Shown in pieces: positions 16,225 through 25,681 of a stretch of 64,000 nucleotides of DNA. The first letter of the stretch is position 1. Every line of letters begins with the position of its first letter. Location: positions 17,618 to 81,617 of the forward strand of contig CAZWJF010000014.1 in NCBI GenBank assembly GCA_964634325.1, given 5' to 3'. Both the position numbers and the translations under genes were made by a program. The stretch is from JAJXWB01 sp964634325 (GTDB taxonomy: Bacteria > Pseudomonadota > Alphaproteobacteria > Rhizobiales > Beijerinckiaceae). Below the pieces are notes generated by a model, which was given only the letters and a program-made list of their open reading frames with translations, searched no databases and had not been told where the DNA came from.

Positions 16225-16986
16225 ATGCGCCTTCTGATCCTCGGCGGCACGAGCGAAGCGCGGCGCTTGGCCGACGAAATGGCCCGCCGTCCGGAGGTCG
16301 AGACGATTTTCTCCTTCGCCGGCCGCACCGAGCGCCCCGCGCCGCAGGCGGTCGCGACGCGCATCGGCGGCTTCGGCGGGATTGACGGCCTTGTCGATTA
16401 TCTGCGCGCCGAACGGATCGATCGCGTGATCGACGCGACCCATCCCTTCGCCGCGCAGATGTCGCGCCACGCGGTCGAGGCCTGCGCGCGCGCCGGCATC
16501 CCGCTGCTGACCTTCTCGCGCGCGCCGTGGCGGCCGCAGGCCGGCGACCGCTGGACCGAGGTCGAGAGCAATGGCGCGGCGGCGGAAGCGCTCGGCGCGG
16601 CGCCGCGCCGCGTTTTCCTCACCATCGGCCGGCTCGGATTGATGGATTTCGCAGGCGCCCCGCAACACATCTATCTGATCCGTACGATCGATCCGCCCGG
16701 CGATCTCTCGTTCCTGCCGCAGCATGAACTCATTCTCGCGCGCGGGCCGTTCACGGTGGACGACGAGATCGAAACCATGCGTCGCGCGCAGACCGACGTC
16801 GTCGTCAGCAAGAACAGCGGCGGCGGTTCGACCGAAGCGAAACTCGACGCGGCGCGCGCGCTCGGCCTGCCCGTGATCATGGTGCGGCGTCCGGCGACAA
16901 GCGGCGCGCGCGTCACGCACGATCTCGCCGAAGCGCTGGCCTTCGCCTGCGGTCATGACCGGTCTCCAGCGGAGCGCGGCGTGTAG
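16225..16986 (+). CDS. cobK: Precorrin-6A reductase
   Basis: 253 residues. MRLLILGGTSEARRLADEMA, followed by RVIDATHPFAAQMSRHAVEAC and VVVSKNSGGGSTEAKLDAAR, are CobK/CbiJ hallmarks. It reduces precorrin-6A to 6B (6Y) with NADPH, the step just before CobL. GAAGGGA precedes the ATG at 16225. It is the only minor-strand gene inside the locus: its 3' end overlaps the cobJ 3' end by 34 bases and its start faces cobL across 26 bases. A promoter for it would lie inside cobL. Confidence 0.94.
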   Translation: MRLLILGGTSEARRLADEMARRPEVETIFSFAGRTERPAPQAVATRIGGFGGIDGLVDYLRAERIDRVIDATHPFAAQMSRHAVEACARAGIPLLTFSRAPWRPQAGDRWTEVESNGAAAEALGAAPRRVFLTIGRLGLMDFAGAPQHIYLIRTIDPPGDLSFLPQHELILARGPFTVDDEIETMRRAQTDVVVSKNSGGGSTEAKLDAARALGLPVIMVRRPATSGARVTHDLAEALAFACGHDRSPAERGV

Positions 16987-17723
16987 AGCCAGGGCCGCGC
17001 GCCGTCGCGCGGCGCGAAGCGCGTCTCGCTCGAACCGATGAGCACCAGCGTCGACATGTCGACGACCGAGGGGTCGGCTTCGGCGAGCGTCGTCGTCGTC
17101 AGCTTTTCGTCCGGCCGGCCGACGGCGCGCGCGAAGGCGACGACTGTCGCGCCGTCCTTGTGCGCGCGCAGCAGATCGAACGCGTCGAATATCTGCTTCG
17201 GCCGCGCCTTGGAGGCGGGATTGTAGAGCGCGATGACGAAATCGGCCTGCGCCGCCGCGACCAGCCGGCGCGCGACGAGATCCCACGGCTTGAGATTGTC
17301 GGACAGCGAGATCGCGCAGAAATCATGCCCGAGCGGCGCGCCGAGGCGGGCGGCGGCGGCCTGCATCGCGCTGACGCCGGGCGCGACGCGTATGTCGAGA
17401 TCGCGAACGTCATCGCGCTCGACCGCCTCGAACACGGCCGCCGCCATGGCGAAAACGCCGGGATCGCCGCCGGAGACGACGACCACGCGCCGCCCTGCCC
17501 GCGCGAGCGCGATCGCATGTCGCGCGCGGTCGAGTTCGACGCGATTGTCGCTGGCGTGCCGCGTCTGTCCATCGCGGGCGGGCAAGCGCGCGAGATAGGG
17601 CGCATAACCCACGAGATCGGTCGCCTGTTCGCACAGCGCGCGCGCTTCCGGCGTGATCCATTCCTCCGCGCCGGGGCCGAGGCCGACGACGGCGAGAGAC
17701 CCCTGGACGAGCGATCTGCTCAC
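16953..17723 (-). CDS. cobJ: Precorrin-3B C17-methyltransferase
   Basis: 256 residues. LAVVGLGPGAEEWITPEA opens a tetrapyrrole methylase fold, with VVVVSGGDPGVFAMAAAVFEA and DFCAISLSDNLKPWDLVARRL typical of CobJ/CbiH. It methylates C17 and contracts the ring to precorrin-4. The start is GTG at 17723 overlapping the cobI stop (GTGA), with GGGAGG a few bases upstream; no ATG fits. Its last 34 bases overlap the 3' end of cobK on the other strand. Confidence 0.93.
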   Translation of the reverse strand: MSRSLVQGSLAVVGLGPGAEEWITPEARALCEQATDLVGYAPYLARLPARDGQTRHASDNRVELDRARHAIALARAGRRVVVVSGGDPGVFAMAAAVFEAVERDDVRDLDIRVAPGVSAMQAAAARLGAPLGHDFCAISLSDNLKPWDLVARRLVAAAQADFVIALYNPASKARPKQIFDAFDLLRAHKDGATVVAFARAVGRPDEKLTTTTLAEADPSVVDMSTLVLIGSSETRFAPRDGARPWLYTPRSAGDRS

Positions 17724-18445
17724 GGCCGCCTCCCGTTTCCGGGCACGAGGATTATCGCAAAATAGGGCGCGGGTTTTCCGTCGAATTCGGCGAGCGGCAT
17801 GATGCGCTCGCCGGCCATCGTGCCGCGTTCGACATAGATCGCGCGCCCTGCGCGGCCGGTCGCTTCCAGCGCGCGGCGGACCTTCGGCAGGTTGGAGCCG
17901 AGCTTCATGACGACGGCCGCATCGGACTCGGCCAGACGACGCATGAGCTCGTCTTCCGGCAAGGTGCCCGGCAGGACGCTCAGCACGTCGTCGCCCCAGG
18001 TCATCGGCTGGCCGGCGGCGGCGAAGCAGCCGGACATGCCGGAGACGCCAGCGCAGACTTCCGTCGGGAACCGCCCGCGCAACCGCTCGTACAAGTGCAT
18101 GAACGAGCCGTAGAACATCGGATCGCCCTCGCACAGCAGCGCGACATTGCGGCCGGCTTCGAGATGCGCGGCCAGCAGCGCGGCGCTCTGCGCGTAGAAG
18201 GCGGACAAAGCGTCGGTATAGGTCTTGTCGCCGAAATGCGTTTCGGTCGTCATCGGATAATAGAGCGGGACCTGTTCGCTCGCTGCGTCGATCAGCCCGT
18301 CCGCGATAGTGCGCGCCGTGCCGCGCGCGCCCTTCTTTGCGAACCAGGCGACGACCGCCGCCGATCGCACGATGCGCGCGGCTTTCATCGTCACGAGTTC
18401 GGGATCGCCGGGGCCGAGGCCGACGCCATAAAGCACGCCGCTCAT
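17720..18445 (-). CDS. cobI: Precorrin-2 C20-methyltransferase
   Basis: 241 residues. The start MSGVLYGVGLGPGDPELVTMKA, then VALLCEGDPMFYGSFMHLYERL and VCAGVSGMSGCFAAAGQP, identify CobI/CbiL. It makes precorrin-3A from precorrin-2 with SAM. The ATG at 18445 overlaps the cobH stop by four bases. The upstream precursor enzyme CobA (uroporphyrinogen III methyltransferase) is not encoded in this window. Confidence 0.94.
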   Translation of the reverse strand: MSGVLYGVGLGPGDPELVTMKAARIVRSAAVVAWFAKKGARGTARTIADGLIDAASEQVPLYYPMTTETHFGDKTYTDALSAFYAQSAALLAAHLEAGRNVALLCEGDPMFYGSFMHLYERLRGRFPTEVCAGVSGMSGCFAAAGQPMTWGDDVLSVLPGTLPEDELMRRLAESDAAVVMKLGSNLPKVRRALEATGRAGRAIYVERGTMAGERIMPLAEFDGKPAPYFAIILVPGNGRRP

Positions 18446-19071
18446 TCCGCCTCGCTCGCCAAAGCGTTGATCGCCGCCGCCGTCATGGCGCTCCCGCCCT
18501 TGCGGCCGCGCACGACGAGATAGGGAAGCCCGCCATGTTCGATCAGCGCTTCCTTCGATTCCAGCGCGCCGACGAAACCGACCGGCATGCCGATAATCGC
18601 AGCGGGCGCGCCGGCGCCGGCGTCGATCATGTCGAGCAAGCGAAACAGCGCCGTCGGCGCATTGCCGATGGCGACGACCGCGCCCGCGAGCCTGTCGCGC
18701 CACAGCTCCATCGCGGCGGCCGTGCGCGTATTGCCGATTTCGCGCGCAAGGTCCGGCGTGCGCGGATCGTCGAGCGTGCAGATCACCTCGTTGTTCGCCG
18801 GCAGGCGCGCGCGCGTCACGCCGTTCGCCACCATTTTCGAATCGCAGAGGATCGGCGCGCCGGCTCGCAGCGCGGCGCGGCCGGCCAGAACCGCGCCCGC
18901 CGCGAAGGCGATGTCGGCCGCAACCTCGACCATGCCGCAGGCGTGGATGATGCGCACCGCGACCTGCTCTTCCTCGCGGGTAAAGCGCGCGAGGTCGGAT
19001 TCCGCGCGGATGATGGCGAAGGAACGCCGGTAGATCTCGGCGCCGTCGCGGATGTAGTCGCGTTCTGTCAT
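18442..19071 (-). CDS. cobH: Precorrin-8X methylmutase
   Basis: 209 residues from MTERDYIRDGAEIYRRSFAI. The segment VRIIHACGMVEVAADIAFA contains the catalytic histidine of CobH/CbiC, and AIGNAPTALFRLLDMI is also characteristic. It moves a methyl group from C11 to C12, giving hydrogenobyrinate. ATG 19071 overlaps the cobG stop (ATGA), so I prefer it to an in-frame start 13 codons upstream. Confidence 0.94.
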   Translation of the reverse strand: MTERDYIRDGAEIYRRSFAIIRAESDLARFTREEEQVAVRIIHACGMVEVAADIAFAAGAVLAGRAALRAGAPILCDSKMVANGVTRARLPANNEVICTLDDPRTPDLAREIGNTRTAAAMELWRDRLAGAVVAIGNAPTALFRLLDMIDAGAGAPAAIIGMPVGFVGALESKEALIEHGGLPYLVVRGRKGGSAMTAAAINALASEAE

Positions 19072-20363
19072 GTCGGCGCGCTCTGTGACATGCGCCGGGC
19101 GATCTCGCAATGCGCGGCGGCCGCGTCGAGGCCCGTCGCAACCGGCGCTGCGTCGGGCGCGCCGTCGACCACGAGATCGAAGCCGCCGTTGCGGCCGACC
19201 AGCGTGAAGGGCGCCGGGCGTGGATGCGCGCAGCCTTTCGGACAGCCCGTCACGTGCAGACGCGTCGCCGGCGCGACGCCGGCGAACAAGGATGCGAGCG
19301 CCAGCGCCGGCGCGTGGGTGACGACGGACGAGGACTCGCAGTCCGGCGCGCCGGGACAGGCGACGACCGAGAGCACGGGATCGGCGCTGTCAACCACGAG
19401 GCCTGCGTCCGCCAGCGTTGCGACGAGGTTTTGCGCGCCCTCTGGCGCGAGACCGGCGACGAGGATCGTGCGCCACGGCGTCAGGCGCACGGCGCGCGCG
19501 CTCTGTGCGGCGGCGCTGTCCGCCACAAGCGCGAGTTGCTCCGCGCGCCAGCGGCCGAACGGCGCGGCGCAGCCGACGAAGGCGCCAGCGCCGAGCAAAT
19601 GGACGCCGAGCGCGTCCGACAGTCTTGCGCTGGCGCGCGCCCGGTAAGAGGCGCTGCAAAGGCCGGCGGCGGCGAAGACGGCGTGCGCGCCGGCGGCGAC
19701 GACCAGCGCGCGCATGCGCCGCGCGCCGTAACGTTCCCGCAGCGACAGGAAGGCGCGCGCGAGATCGGCCGCGGCGCCCGGCGCCTCGTCCGCCGCGACC
19801 CGCGCGGCGATCTCCGGCGCGCCGGCGAGCCGCAGCGCGACGAGGGTCGTTCCGGCGTCGCGCACGGCCTCGATGGCGATATCGACATCGGCCGAGGTCG
19901 TCGAAAGCGCGCCGCCGTCGTCGATGACGAAACCGAATTTTCCCGGCAAGGCGTGCAGTGCGACGTCGTCGCGCAGGATCGATTCGAGGGCGGCGAGCGT
20001 CGCATGCGCGTCGATCAGCGCGGCGCCATCGAGGCCCGTCAGCGGCGGCGCGATGACGTTGAGCACCTGCTCGCTTGCGGCGTCCGGCGACAGCAGGCCG
20101 AGGCCGTCGAGCGCATCCAGAACCTGCGGCAAGGTCTCGTCGCTGACGCCGCGCATCTGCAAATTGGCGCGATGCGAAAGATCGAACAGCCCATTGCCGC
20201 AGCGTCGCCCGAGGTCGGCGATCGCGCGCAGCGTTGCGGGGTCGAGGCGCCCGCCTGAAATCTTGATGCGCACGACGAGACCGTCGCCGCTCATCATCGG
20301 GCGAAGCGAACCGGGGCACCATCCTTTGACGCTCGGCGGCTTGGCGAGGACGGCGCCGGTCAT
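19068..20363 (-). CDS. cobG: Precorrin-3B synthase (aerobic, Fe-S monooxygenase)
   Basis: 431 residues of the nitrite/sulfite reductase ferredoxin-like fold. The 4Fe-4S cluster ligands are visible as ACPGAPDC (C-x5-C) and GCPKGC (C-x3-C) in the C-terminal half. CobG hydroxylates C20 and forms the gamma-lactone using O2, so its presence marks the aerobic cobalamin route. That is notable in an organism whose nitrogenase is O2-sensitive. ATG 20363 overlaps the cobN stop by four bases. Confidence 0.93.
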   Translation of the reverse strand: MTGAVLAKPPSVKGWCPGSLRPMMSGDGLVVRIKISGGRLDPATLRAIADLGRRCGNGLFDLSHRANLQMRGVSDETLPQVLDALDGLGLLSPDAASEQVLNVIAPPLTGLDGAALIDAHATLAALESILRDDVALHALPGKFGFVIDDGGALSTTSADVDIAIEAVRDAGTTLVALRLAGAPEIAARVAADEAPGAAADLARAFLSLRERYGARRMRALVVAAGAHAVFAAAGLCSASYRARASARLSDALGVHLLGAGAFVGCAAPFGRWRAEQLALVADSAAAQSARAVRLTPWRTILVAGLAPEGAQNLVATLADAGLVVDSADPVLSVVACPGAPDCESSSVVTHAPALALASLFAGVAPATRLHVTGCPKGCAHPRPAPFTLVGRNGGFDLVVDGAPDAAPVATGLDAAAAHCEIARRMSQSAPT

Positions 20364-23300
20364 GCGATCTCTCCGTCGTCGTGCAGATGCGCCAGCGAGT
20401 TGCGTCGGCTGCGCCACAGGCCGCGGCGCAGGGCGATCGCGAAATCGCGCTTCATGCGATTGGCGGCCTGCGGATTGGCGTCTTCGAGGAAAGCGCGTAC
20501 GCGCTCGTCGCCGAGCGTGGCGTCGTAAGCCGCGTCGAACAAATGGTCGGAAACGCCCGCCGTCGCGGCGAAGGCGAGAAGATTGCTCACACCGTCGGCG
20601 ATGTCCGTCGCGCCGCGAAAGCCGTGACGCATCTGGCCTTCGAGCCAGCGCGGGGAAGCCAGGCGGCCACGCACGATCCGCGCGATTTCCTCGTCCAGCT
20701 TTCTGACGCGCGCGGAATCGACGCGCGTCGCGTCGACATGCCAAACGCGCGCCTGACCGCCGAGCGCGCGCGAGGCCGCCGCGAACCCGCCCTCGTGCTC
20801 GGCGAAGGCGGGGCCGGCGAGCGCGTCCGTTTCAGCCATGTCCTGCACATGCACGAGCGCGTCGGCCGAGGCGACGCGCGCGGCGAACTGCTGCGGCGCA
20901 TGTTCGGCCTCTGCGCTCGCATAGGCCCAGGCGCCGGCGGCAAGGTAGGCTTTCGCGAGATCGTCGCGGTCGCGCCAGTCGTCGGCCGAAACCATGTCGG
21001 CGACGCCGATGCGATAATGTTGCGGCGCGCCGCCGAACACGCGCGCGAGATCGCCGCCGGCGCGGGCGTGCGCGGCGAGCGGGCTGGCCGCATCGTCCTC
21101 GTCGCGCGCGGCGACGGCGCGCGCCGCCTGATCGAACAAGGCGATCTGCGCGGGAAAGACGTCGCGAAACAGGCCGGAAATACGCAACGTCACGTCGACG
21201 CGCGGCCGGCCGAGTTCGGCCTCCGTCAATATCTCGAAACCGGAGACGCGCGCAGAGGCAGCGTCCCACACGGGCCGCACGCCGATCAGCGCGAGCGCTT
21301 GCGCGAAATCCTCGCCGCCGGTGCGCATCGAGGCCGACCCCCAGAGATCGATCAGCAACGCGCGCGGCCAGTCGCCGTGCTCCTGCGCATGGCGTGCGAG
21401 CACGTCGGCGGCCGTGCGCGCGCCGATCTCCCATGCGGTGCGCGTGGGGATCGCGCGTGGATCGACGCTGTAGAGATTGCGTCCGGTCGGCAGAACGTCG
21501 GCGCGCAGCCGCGACGGCGCGCCGGAGGGGCCAGGCTCGACGAAACGCCCGTCGAGCGCGTCGAGCAGGCCTTTCCACTCGCCGTCGGCCGCGCCGAACA
21601 CGTGCAGGCCGTCGCCGATGCGCAGCTCCTTGATGTCGCAAAGCCAGGCGTCGAGTTTCAGCAGCGCGTCCTCGCGCGACGTTTCGCGGGTCACCCCGCA
21701 TTCGGCGGCAAGCCCCGTGGCCTGCGCGCGATCGAGAATGGCGTCCGCGACAATCTGAGCGCGACGCGGATCGAGACCGGACGCGGCGGCGTATTCGTCG
21801 AACAAAGCTTCGACCTCGCCTGCCGCACCGGCAAGCTCGGTCTCGGCCAATGGCGGCGTCATATGACCGATGGTGAGCGCGCCAAGACGCCGGCGCGCCT
21901 GCGCGGCTTCGCCGGGGTCGTTGACGATGAATGTATAGACGACGGGAGTCGCGCCGGTCAGGATCGCCGGCGGGCATTCGCCCGACAATGCGACGGCCTT
22001 GCCCGGAAGCCATTCCAGCGTGCCGTGCGTGCCGAGATGGATCATCGCGTCGATGCGCAGGACGTCGCGCAACAGCAGATAGAAGGCGACATAGGAATGG
22101 CGCGGCGGCAGCGCCGCGTCGTGATAGTCGTCGCGTCGCGCCTCGCGCCGGCCGCGGTCTGGTTGGACGGCGATGACGAGATCGCCGGTCGTGGCCGCGG
22201 CGAAGCGAAAGACGCCGTCCTGGACGAGCGGATCGTCCTGCGGCGCGCCCCACGCTGCGACCACTGCGTCGCGGAAGGAGGCGGGGAGCGCGGCGAAGAG
22301 GCTGGCGTAGTCCTCGATCGTGATGGCGGGCGAAGCGAAACGATCCATCCCCCCGCCCAGCCGGACGGATCGCTCAGTCGCATAATTCGAAGTCGGATAG
22401 ATACGACCTCGGGTCATGCTCTCCGCGATGAGGGTTGAGAAGTTCGGGGTTTCGCCGACCGCGTAACCCTCGGCGCGCAGCCGGTCGCAGATCGCCGCCA
22501 TGCTCGCCGGCGTATCGAGGCCGACCGCGTAGCCTTGCGAGCCGGCGCGCGCGGGATAGTCCGACAGGACCATCGCGAGGCGGCGCGCGGCGCGCGGCGT
22601 GCGGCGCAGACGCGCCCAGCTTTCCGCAAGGTCGGCGGCGGCGGCGACGCGCTCCTCGTCCGGCCTGTGCAGAACGCGGGCGTATTCCTGCGCGTCCTGC
22701 GGGTCGCTTTCCGCCTTGAAGGAGACGACCGGCCCGCAGATGCGGCCGTCGACTTCCGGTAGCACGACGTTCATCGCGAGATCGGCGGCGCCGAGACCGC
22801 GCGCGGAAGCGGCCCACGCTTCGCGCGACGAGAGCGCGAACGGCAGCTGGATCACCGGCGCGTCCGCCCGGTCGAGAACCGCGCCGCCGTTGTCGCGCGC
22901 CGAAAAGGCCGTGGCGTTGAGGACGATATCTGGCTTCGTCGCATCGATCGCATCGGCGACGACCTGCGTCGCCGCGGGATCCTTGAGGCTCGATACGAAC
23001 ACCGCCTCGACGCCGAAGCCCCGCGCGCAAAGCGCGTCGGCCAGCGCTTCGTGCGGCGCGATATCGGCGGCGAGCCAGTGCGAGCGATAGAGAACGATCA
23101 GCGCGCGAAGCGAACTCGCCGCGACCTCCCGACACAGCCGCGCTGCGCGGCCGGCCGCCGCCAGCGGCTGCGGTTCGCGCCACGCGACGGGGCGCCCGAT
23201 CCGCGTCGAAAGGAATCCGAACAGGCTTGCGAGATTGTCCGGGCCGCCGTGCTGAATGAAGGCGTAGATGCGGCGCAGATCCCCGACCGGCAGGGTCGAG

Positions 23301-23677
23301 GCGGCGTCGAGGCGCGCGTCCTCGCGATGATCGCCCGGCACGACAGCCAGCGCGATGTTCCTTGCGCGACATAGCGCCGCGAGTTCGTCGATCCCGTAGC
23401 GCCAGTAATCGGCGCCGCCGAGACAGCGCACGAGCACGAGTTTCGCGTGCGCCGCCGTCTTCTCGAGATAGAGATCGACCGAATAGGGATGCTTCAGTCG
23501 CGCCAGCGAGGCGAGCCGCAGGCTCGGCCAGCCGACGTCGCGCGCATGGACGGCCGCCGCCGCGCCGAGATCGGAATCGGAAAACGAGAGATAGACGACG
23601 TCGCCCGGCGATTGCGCGAGATCGACGGCCTGCTCCTGCTCGTCGATCGTCGCAATGTCGCGGGCGAGAAGATGCAT
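20360..23677 (-). CDS. cobN: Cobaltochelatase subunit CobN
   Basis: 1105 residues, slightly short for the family. Motifs include EDYASLFAALPASFRDAVVAAWG, MIHLGTHGTLEWLPGKAVALS and GTRAAADVLARH-type segments of CobN/BchH proteins. CobN is the large subunit that, with CobS and CobT (not in this window), inserts cobalt into hydrogenobyrinic acid a,c-diamide using ATP. Only one base separates its start from the cobW stop. A long open frame runs antisense to it but has no domain. Confidence 0.94.
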   Translation of the reverse strand: MHLLARDIATIDEQEQAVDLAQSPGDVVYLSFSDSDLGAAAAVHARDVGWPSLRLASLARLKHPYSVDLYLEKTAAHAKLVLVRCLGGADYWRYGIDELAALCRARNIALAVVPGDHREDARLDAASTLPVGDLRRIYAFIQHGGPDNLASLFGFLSTRIGRPVAWREPQPLAAAGRAARLCREVAASSLRALIVLYRSHWLAADIAPHEALADALCARGFGVEAVFVSSLKDPAATQVVADAIDATKPDIVLNATAFSARDNGGAVLDRADAPVIQLPFALSSREAWAASARGLGAADLAMNVVLPEVDGRICGPVVSFKAESDPQDAQEYARVLHRPDEERVAAAADLAESWARLRRTPRAARRLAMVLSDYPARAGSQGYAVGLDTPASMAAICDRLRAEGYAVGETPNFSTLIAESMTRGRIYPTSNYATERSVRLGGGMDRFASPAITIEDYASLFAALPASFRDAVVAAWGAPQDDPLVQDGVFRFAAATTGDLVIAVQPDRGRREARRDDYHDAALPPRHSYVAFYLLLRDVLRIDAMIHLGTHGTLEWLPGKAVALSGECPPAILTGATPVVYTFIVNDPGEAAQARRRLGALTIGHMTPPLAETELAGAAGEVEALFDEYAAASGLDPRRAQIVADAILDRAQATGLAAECGVTRETSREDALLKLDAWLCDIKELRIGDGLHVFGAADGEWKGLLDALDGRFVEPGPSGAPSRLRADVLPTGRNLYSVDPRAIPTRTAWEIGARTAADVLARHAQEHGDWPRALLIDLWGSASMRTGGEDFAQALALIGVRPVWDAASARVSGFEILTEAELGRPRVDVTLRISGLFRDVFPAQIALFDQAARAVAARDEDDAASPLAAHARAGGDLARVFGGAPQHYRIGVADMVSADDWRDRDDLAKAYLAAGAWAYASAEAEHAPQQFAARVASADALVHVQDMAETDALAGPAFAEHEGGFAAASRALGGQARVWHVDATRVDSARVRKLDEEIARIVRGRLASPRWLEGQMRHGFRGATDIADGVSNLLAFAATAGVSDHLFDAAYDATLGDERVRAFLEDANPQAANRMKRDFAIALRRGLWRSRRNSLAHLHDDGEIA

Positions 23678-23678
23678 G

Positions 23679-24710
23679 TCAGGCGCGCAGCATGGCTTCG
23701 ACGCCGGCGCGGTCGAGGCCCTTTTCGCCGATCACCACGAGGCGCGAGACGCGCGCTTCGCCGGGTCTCCAGGCGCGGTCGAATTCGTGGCGGACGCGCT
23801 GACCGACGCCCTGCACCAGCAGCCGCATCGGCTTGCCGGCGACCGCGACATAGCCCTTGGCGCGCAACACGTCGTGCGCGGCCGCCGTTTCGGCCAGCCG
23901 CTGCGCGAACGCGACGACGTCGGCGATCTCGCCGATCTCGATGTCGAAGGTCTCGAAATCGTCGTGGTCGTGGCCTTCTTCGGCGTCATGATGCGACGGA
24001 CGGTTGGCCAGATCGTCCTCGGCCGCCGCATGCAGGCCGAGCAGGATGTTCGGCTCGATCCGCCCTTCGCGCGCGAGGATGGTTTTCGCGCGCGGCGCCG
24101 AAGCCGCTATTTCGTCGGCCACGCGCGCGGCGCCGGCGCCGTCGAGCAGGTCGGTCTTGTTGAGCACGACGAGATCGGCGCACAGAAGCTGGTCCTCGTA
24201 GACCTCCTCCAGCGGATTGTCGTGATCGACCGAAACGTCCTCCGCGCGTTGCCGGGCGACGGCTTCCGGATCGTCGGCGAAGCGGCCTTCCGCGACCGCC
24301 GGGCCGTCGACCACGGCGACCACGCCGTCGACGGTCAGTTTCGCGCGGATGTGCGGCCAGTCGAACGCCTTCACCAGCGGCTTGGGCAAGGCGAGGCCGG
24401 ACGTCTCGACGATGATGTGATCCGGCTTCTTCTCGCGCGACAGCAGCGCCTCGATGGTCGGCAGGAAGTCGTCGGCGACCGTGCAGCACAGGCAGCCGTT
24501 GGCGAGTTCGACGATGTTTTCTTCCGGGCAGCTCTCGACGCCGCAGGAGCGCAGGATCTCGCCGTCGACGCCGACGTCGCCGAATTCGTTGACGATGAGC
24601 GCGAGGCGGCGGCTCTTCTCGTGTTCGAGCACATGGCGGATCAGCGTCGTCTTGCCGGCGCCGAGAAAGCCCGTGACGATCGTGACGGGAATGCGGGAAA
24701 AAGAGCTCAT
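23679..24710 (-). CDS. cobW: CobW, COG0523 family GTPase of cobalamin synthesis
   Basis: 343 residues. Walker A is GFLGAGKT (14-21), the metal-binding CxCC motif is GCLCC (72-76), and the G4 motif is VLNKTDLLD. A His/Asp-rich loop (PSHHDAEEGHDHDD, about residue 235) separates it from the C-terminal domain. CobW GTPases are proposed to deliver cobalt to the CobNST chelatase. It is the first gene behind the cobalamin riboswitch, about 120 bases after the B12 box, and is followed immediately by cobN, which fits a cobalt-chaperone role. Confidence 0.93.
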   Translation of the reverse strand: MSSFSRIPVTIVTGFLGAGKTTLIRHVLEHEKSRRLALIVNEFGDVGVDGEILRSCGVESCPEENIVELANGCLCCTVADDFLPTIEALLSREKKPDHIIVETSGLALPKPLVKAFDWPHIRAKLTVDGVVAVVDGPAVAEGRFADDPEAVARQRAEDVSVDHDNPLEEVYEDQLLCADLVVLNKTDLLDGAGAARVADEIAASAPRAKTILAREGRIEPNILLGLHAAAEDDLANRPSHHDAEEGHDHDDFETFDIEIGEIADVVAFAQRLAETAAAHDVLRAKGYVAVAGKPMRLLVQGVGQRVRHEFDRAWRPGEARVSRLVVIGEKGLDRAGVEAMLRA

Positions 24711-24827
24711 CCTAGGCCTCGCCAGCGCGATCCCGCGCCTCGATCGAAACCTGTTTCCGCTGGAAGGGCCCGAGGGCCGGTCCGCAAGCTCCGGGTCACC
24801 CCGCCCGGCGCTCCGAAAACAGTCGTG

Positions 24828-24998
24828 CAGACGGCAGGTCTCCTGGCTTCCGGGTCGTCGCCCGCGCCGCCTTCCCGGATTTCCAGTGGCGTGTGGCGGG
24901 GCTCGCCGGTTACAGTTGCGGGGGCAGCCGCGGAATTGGGCCTAAACCCTCGCCGCGTTCCCTCTTAGCCTCCTTGCGGAGGACCGTCGCGGGCAGTC
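24828..24998 (-). promoter_or_regulatory. Cobalamin (AdoCbl) riboswitch upstream of cobW
   Basis: On the minus strand the order is: the L5/P3 segment with TAAGAGGGAA (complement of 24958-24968), then CCCCCGCAACTG (complement of 24913-24924), then GGAAGCCAGGAGACCTGCC, the B12 box (complement of 24833-24851). These conserved blocks, in the right order and spacing, define the class. Binding of adenosylcobalamin should reduce expression of cobW and the genes behind it. The ends given are approximate. cobO starts on the other strand 55 bases beyond it. Confidence 0.92.
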
Positions 24999-25053
24999 AT
25001 AAGCGCGGTCCGGGGCGCCGTCAAACCGGGCGCGCCCGCCCGAAAGGCCGGAC

Positions 25054-25668
25054 ATGACCACCTCCGCAGACGAAGACGCCCGCCACCGCGCGAAGATGGC
25101 CAAGCGCAAGGCCGTGCAGGACGCGGAAGTCGCCGCCAAGACCATCGCGGAGAAAGGGCTGCTGATCGTCCACACCGGCCCCGGCAAGGGCAAGTCGACG
25201 GCGGCGTTCGGTCTCGCCCTGCGCGCGCTCGGGCACGGCTGGAAGATCGGAATCGTCCAGTTCATCAAGGGCGCATGGGCGACCGGCGAGCGCGCCGTGC
25301 TCGAAAAATTCGGCGATCAGGTCGTCTGGCGCACGATGGGCGAAGGCTTCACCTGGGAGACGCAGGACCGCGCGCGCGACATCGCGGCGGCCGGACGCGC
25401 CTGGGACGAGGCTAAGAAGATGATGGCCGATCCGCACATCCGGCTGATCGTGCTGGACGAACTCAACATCGCTCTGCGCTACGACTATCTGCCGCCGGCG
25501 GACGTCGTGGAGACGCTGAAAGCGCGACGGTCCGATCTGCACATCGTCGTCACCGGCCGCAACGCCAAGCCGGAACTGATCGAGGCGGCCGATCTCGTCA
25601 CCGAAATGACTCTGGTCAAGCATCATTTCGCAGCCGGAGTGAAGGCTCAGGAAGGAATCGAGTTTTGA
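25054..25668 (+). CDS. cobO: Cob(I)yrinic acid a,c-diamide adenosyltransferase
   Basis: 204 residues of the BtuR/CobA type. The ATP-binding loop is HTGPGKGKSTAAFGLALRAL, and the later motifs are QFIKGAWATGERAVLEKF, LIVLDELNIALRYDYL and VVTGRNAKPELIEAADLVTEM. It attaches the adenosyl group to Co(I) corrinoid. The N-terminal helix (DEDARHRAKMAKRKAVQ) is usual for the alphaproteobacterial form. It starts divergently from the riboswitch leader, and cobQ follows after 13 bases. Confidence 0.94.
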   Translation: MTTSADEDARHRAKMAKRKAVQDAEVAAKTIAEKGLLIVHTGPGKGKSTAAFGLALRALGHGWKIGIVQFIKGAWATGERAVLEKFGDQVVWRTMGEGFTWETQDRARDIAAAGRAWDEAKKMMADPHIRLIVLDELNIALRYDYLPPADVVETLKARRSDLHIVVTGRNAKPELIEAADLVTEMTLVKHHFAAGVKAQEGIEF

Positions 25669-25681
25669 GGCGGAATCGCCC

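Noticed and set aside
20381..22438. 685-codon open frame antisense to cobN
   Set aside because: Runs opposite cobN, no domain, typical high-GC mirror frame.
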